Part shown: positions 42,951 to 43,738 of the stretch, piece by piece
Layout of the letters: every line of letters begins with the position of its first letter
Position numbering within the stretch: position 1 is the first letter of the stretch
From: Terrimonas_B sp041743125
GTDB taxonomy: Bacteria > Bacteroidota > Bacteroidia > Chitinophagales > Chitinophagaceae
NCBI GenBank assembly: GCA_041743125.1
Contig: JBGTNK010000214.1
Location: forward strand, 1-43,738
Direction of reading: 5' to 3'
Length of the DNA: 43,738 bases
Program-made: the position numbers and the translations under genes
Notes under the pieces: generated by a model
Told to the model about the DNA's origin: nothing
The model's input: the letters and a program-made list of their open reading frames with translations, nothing else
The model's database searches: none

Positions 42951-43075
42951 AACCTTACATCTTCCTTTTATCTGATCAACATTCTCTGGAGAATTGGGCA
43001 GCATTCTACGAAGAACGGAGTAAATACATATTCTACGTATCTATGTACTATCACTCCTGGTTATATTTGCAATAT

Positions 43076-43738
43076 ATGATCTACAAAATATTGCTTTGCT
43101 CCGCTTTCCTATTATCTTCCGTTAACTTTTTTGGTCAATCTCAAAAACCTGTATCCGTAATTTTCGACAGTGATATGGGACCCGACTATGACGACGTGGG
43201 CGCCATCGCATTATTACATGCCTTTGCCGACAGCGGGTATATAAATATTCTGGCCACGGTAGCCAGCACCAAATTTGATGGAGTGGCTGGCGTGTTCCAT
43301 GTTTTGAATACTTACTTCAACAGGCCGGAAATCCCGATTGCTGTTCCAAAACAAAATGGACTGGACCTGCGTGACTGGCAGCATTGGACCGACACCCTGC
43401 TGGCCAATTACCCGCATGCCATTAAAAGCAACGATGAAGTACCGGAAGCAGTGGAGGTTTACCGGAAAATCCTGGCCAGCCAGCCGGATAAGAGTGTAAC
43501 CATCGTTACCGTTGGTTTCTTAACCAATCTCGCCGGTTTATTAAAATCACCGCCCGATGCTTATTCCCGGTTAACGGGGAAAGAACTGGTGCTGAAAAAA
43601 GTAAAAACGCTGATAAGCATGGCTGGCAAATTTCCATCCGGAAAAGAATTTAACGTGGAGAAAGATGCGGTCGCATCACAAATAGTATTTACGCAGTGGC
43701 CAACGCCGGTAATGCTAAGCGGCTTTGAAATTGGTCAA
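43076..43738 (+). CDS. Exported nucleoside hydrolase, 5' part only
   Basis: The gene runs off the right edge; 221 codons are visible from ATG 43076. A signal peptide (1-21, ending FFGQ) leads into the calcium-binding aspartate cluster VIFDSDMGPDYDDVGAIALL, the mark of inosine/uridine-preferring nucleoside hydrolases, followed by ILATVASTKFDG and VTIVTVGFLTNLAGLL. The family normally has DTD near the start; here it is DSD. Exported relatives in this phylum are common and may act on nucleosides or related glycosides in the periplasm. TATATTTG (43062-43069) stands only six bases before the ATG, which would make the transcript almost leaderless if used. Confidence 0.88.
   Translation, partial: MIYKILLCSAFLLSSVNFFGQSQKPVSVIFDSDMGPDYDDVGAIALLHAFADSGYINILATVASTKFDGVAGVFHVLNTYFNRPEIPIAVPKQNGLDLRDWQHWTDTLLANYPHAIKSNDEVPEAVEVYRKILASQPDKSVTIVTVGFLTNLAGLLKSPPDAYSRLTGKELVLKKVKTLISMAGKFPSGKEFNVEKDAVASQIVFTQWPTPVMLSGFEIGQ

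Overview
The window looks like a piece of a chromosome from a member of the phylum Bacteroidota, most likely family Chitinophagaceae (inference). The sequence is AT-rich, Shine-Dalgarno sites are mostly weak or absent, and several start regions carry the Bacteroidota -7 promoter box TAnnTTTG (1889-1896, 14297-14304, 42257-42264). Families typical of the phylum are present: an Omp28-like lipoprotein, a DUF6029 beta-barrel, a remnant of a type IX secretion C-terminal domain, a GDCCVxC protein and DUF6789. No rRNA, tRNA, CRISPR array, intact transposase or phage gene was seen.

Layout. 0-7.2 kb: an exported carboxymuconolactone-decarboxylase-like protein (cut by the left edge), then a minus-strand molybdenum hydroxylase locus: two Tat-exported large subunits in tandem, one [2Fe-2S] small subunit and a diheme cytochrome c that can take the electrons. 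7.4-8.5 kb: a chimeric pseudogene in which the 5' part of an outer-membrane protein gene is joined to the body of an NAD(P)-binding oxidoreductase gene. 8.9-14.3 kb: a large MscS channel, then a cation/proton antiporter, response regulator and histidine kinase in one operon. 14.5-18.7 kb (plus strand): ten perfect copies of a heptamer and a terminator-like hairpin in front of a YegP-like gene, then glycerate kinase and two alpha/beta hydrolases.

18.9-28.5 kb is a minus-strand envelope-stress region: a small MscS channel overlapping a DUF389 protein, an acetyltransferase-nitrilase fusion, a tandem universal stress protein, a third MscS channel with a single-pass membrane partner, and a stomatin/SPFH protein. 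In its middle (23.9-25.2 kb) lie three decayed genes in a row: a T9SS tail, a LapA-like gene with an in-frame stop, and an exported protein gene with two frameshifts in A-runs.

28.7-34.1 kb: an Omp28-like thioredoxin-fold lipoprotein divergent from a TlpA-like thioredoxin and a DUF6029 barrel, followed by a convergent YyaL/DUF255 lipoprotein. 34.4-38.6 kb: DUF6789 membrane protein, exported thioredoxin, GDCCVxC zinc-ribbon protein, ECF sigma factor with a small zinc anti-sigma factor, a Crp/Fnr regulator and a DUF547 protein. 38.9-43.7 kb: a Tat-exported enolase-superfamily enzyme, an orphan small gene, a repeat patch (three 60-61 bp inverted-repeat elements around two copies of the same gene tail), a CBM9-type carbohydrate-binding protein, an acetyltransferase and an exported nucleoside hydrolase cut by the right edge.

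The strongest leads for something undescribed are the heptamer array plus attenuator-like hairpin (14.51-14.64 kb), the REPIN-like elements with the duplicated gene tail (40.8-41.3 kb), the chimeric pseudogene (7.4-8.4 kb), and the imbalance of two large subunits to one small subunit in the molybdenum hydroxylase locus. No completely new multi-gene system could be shown from sequence alone.
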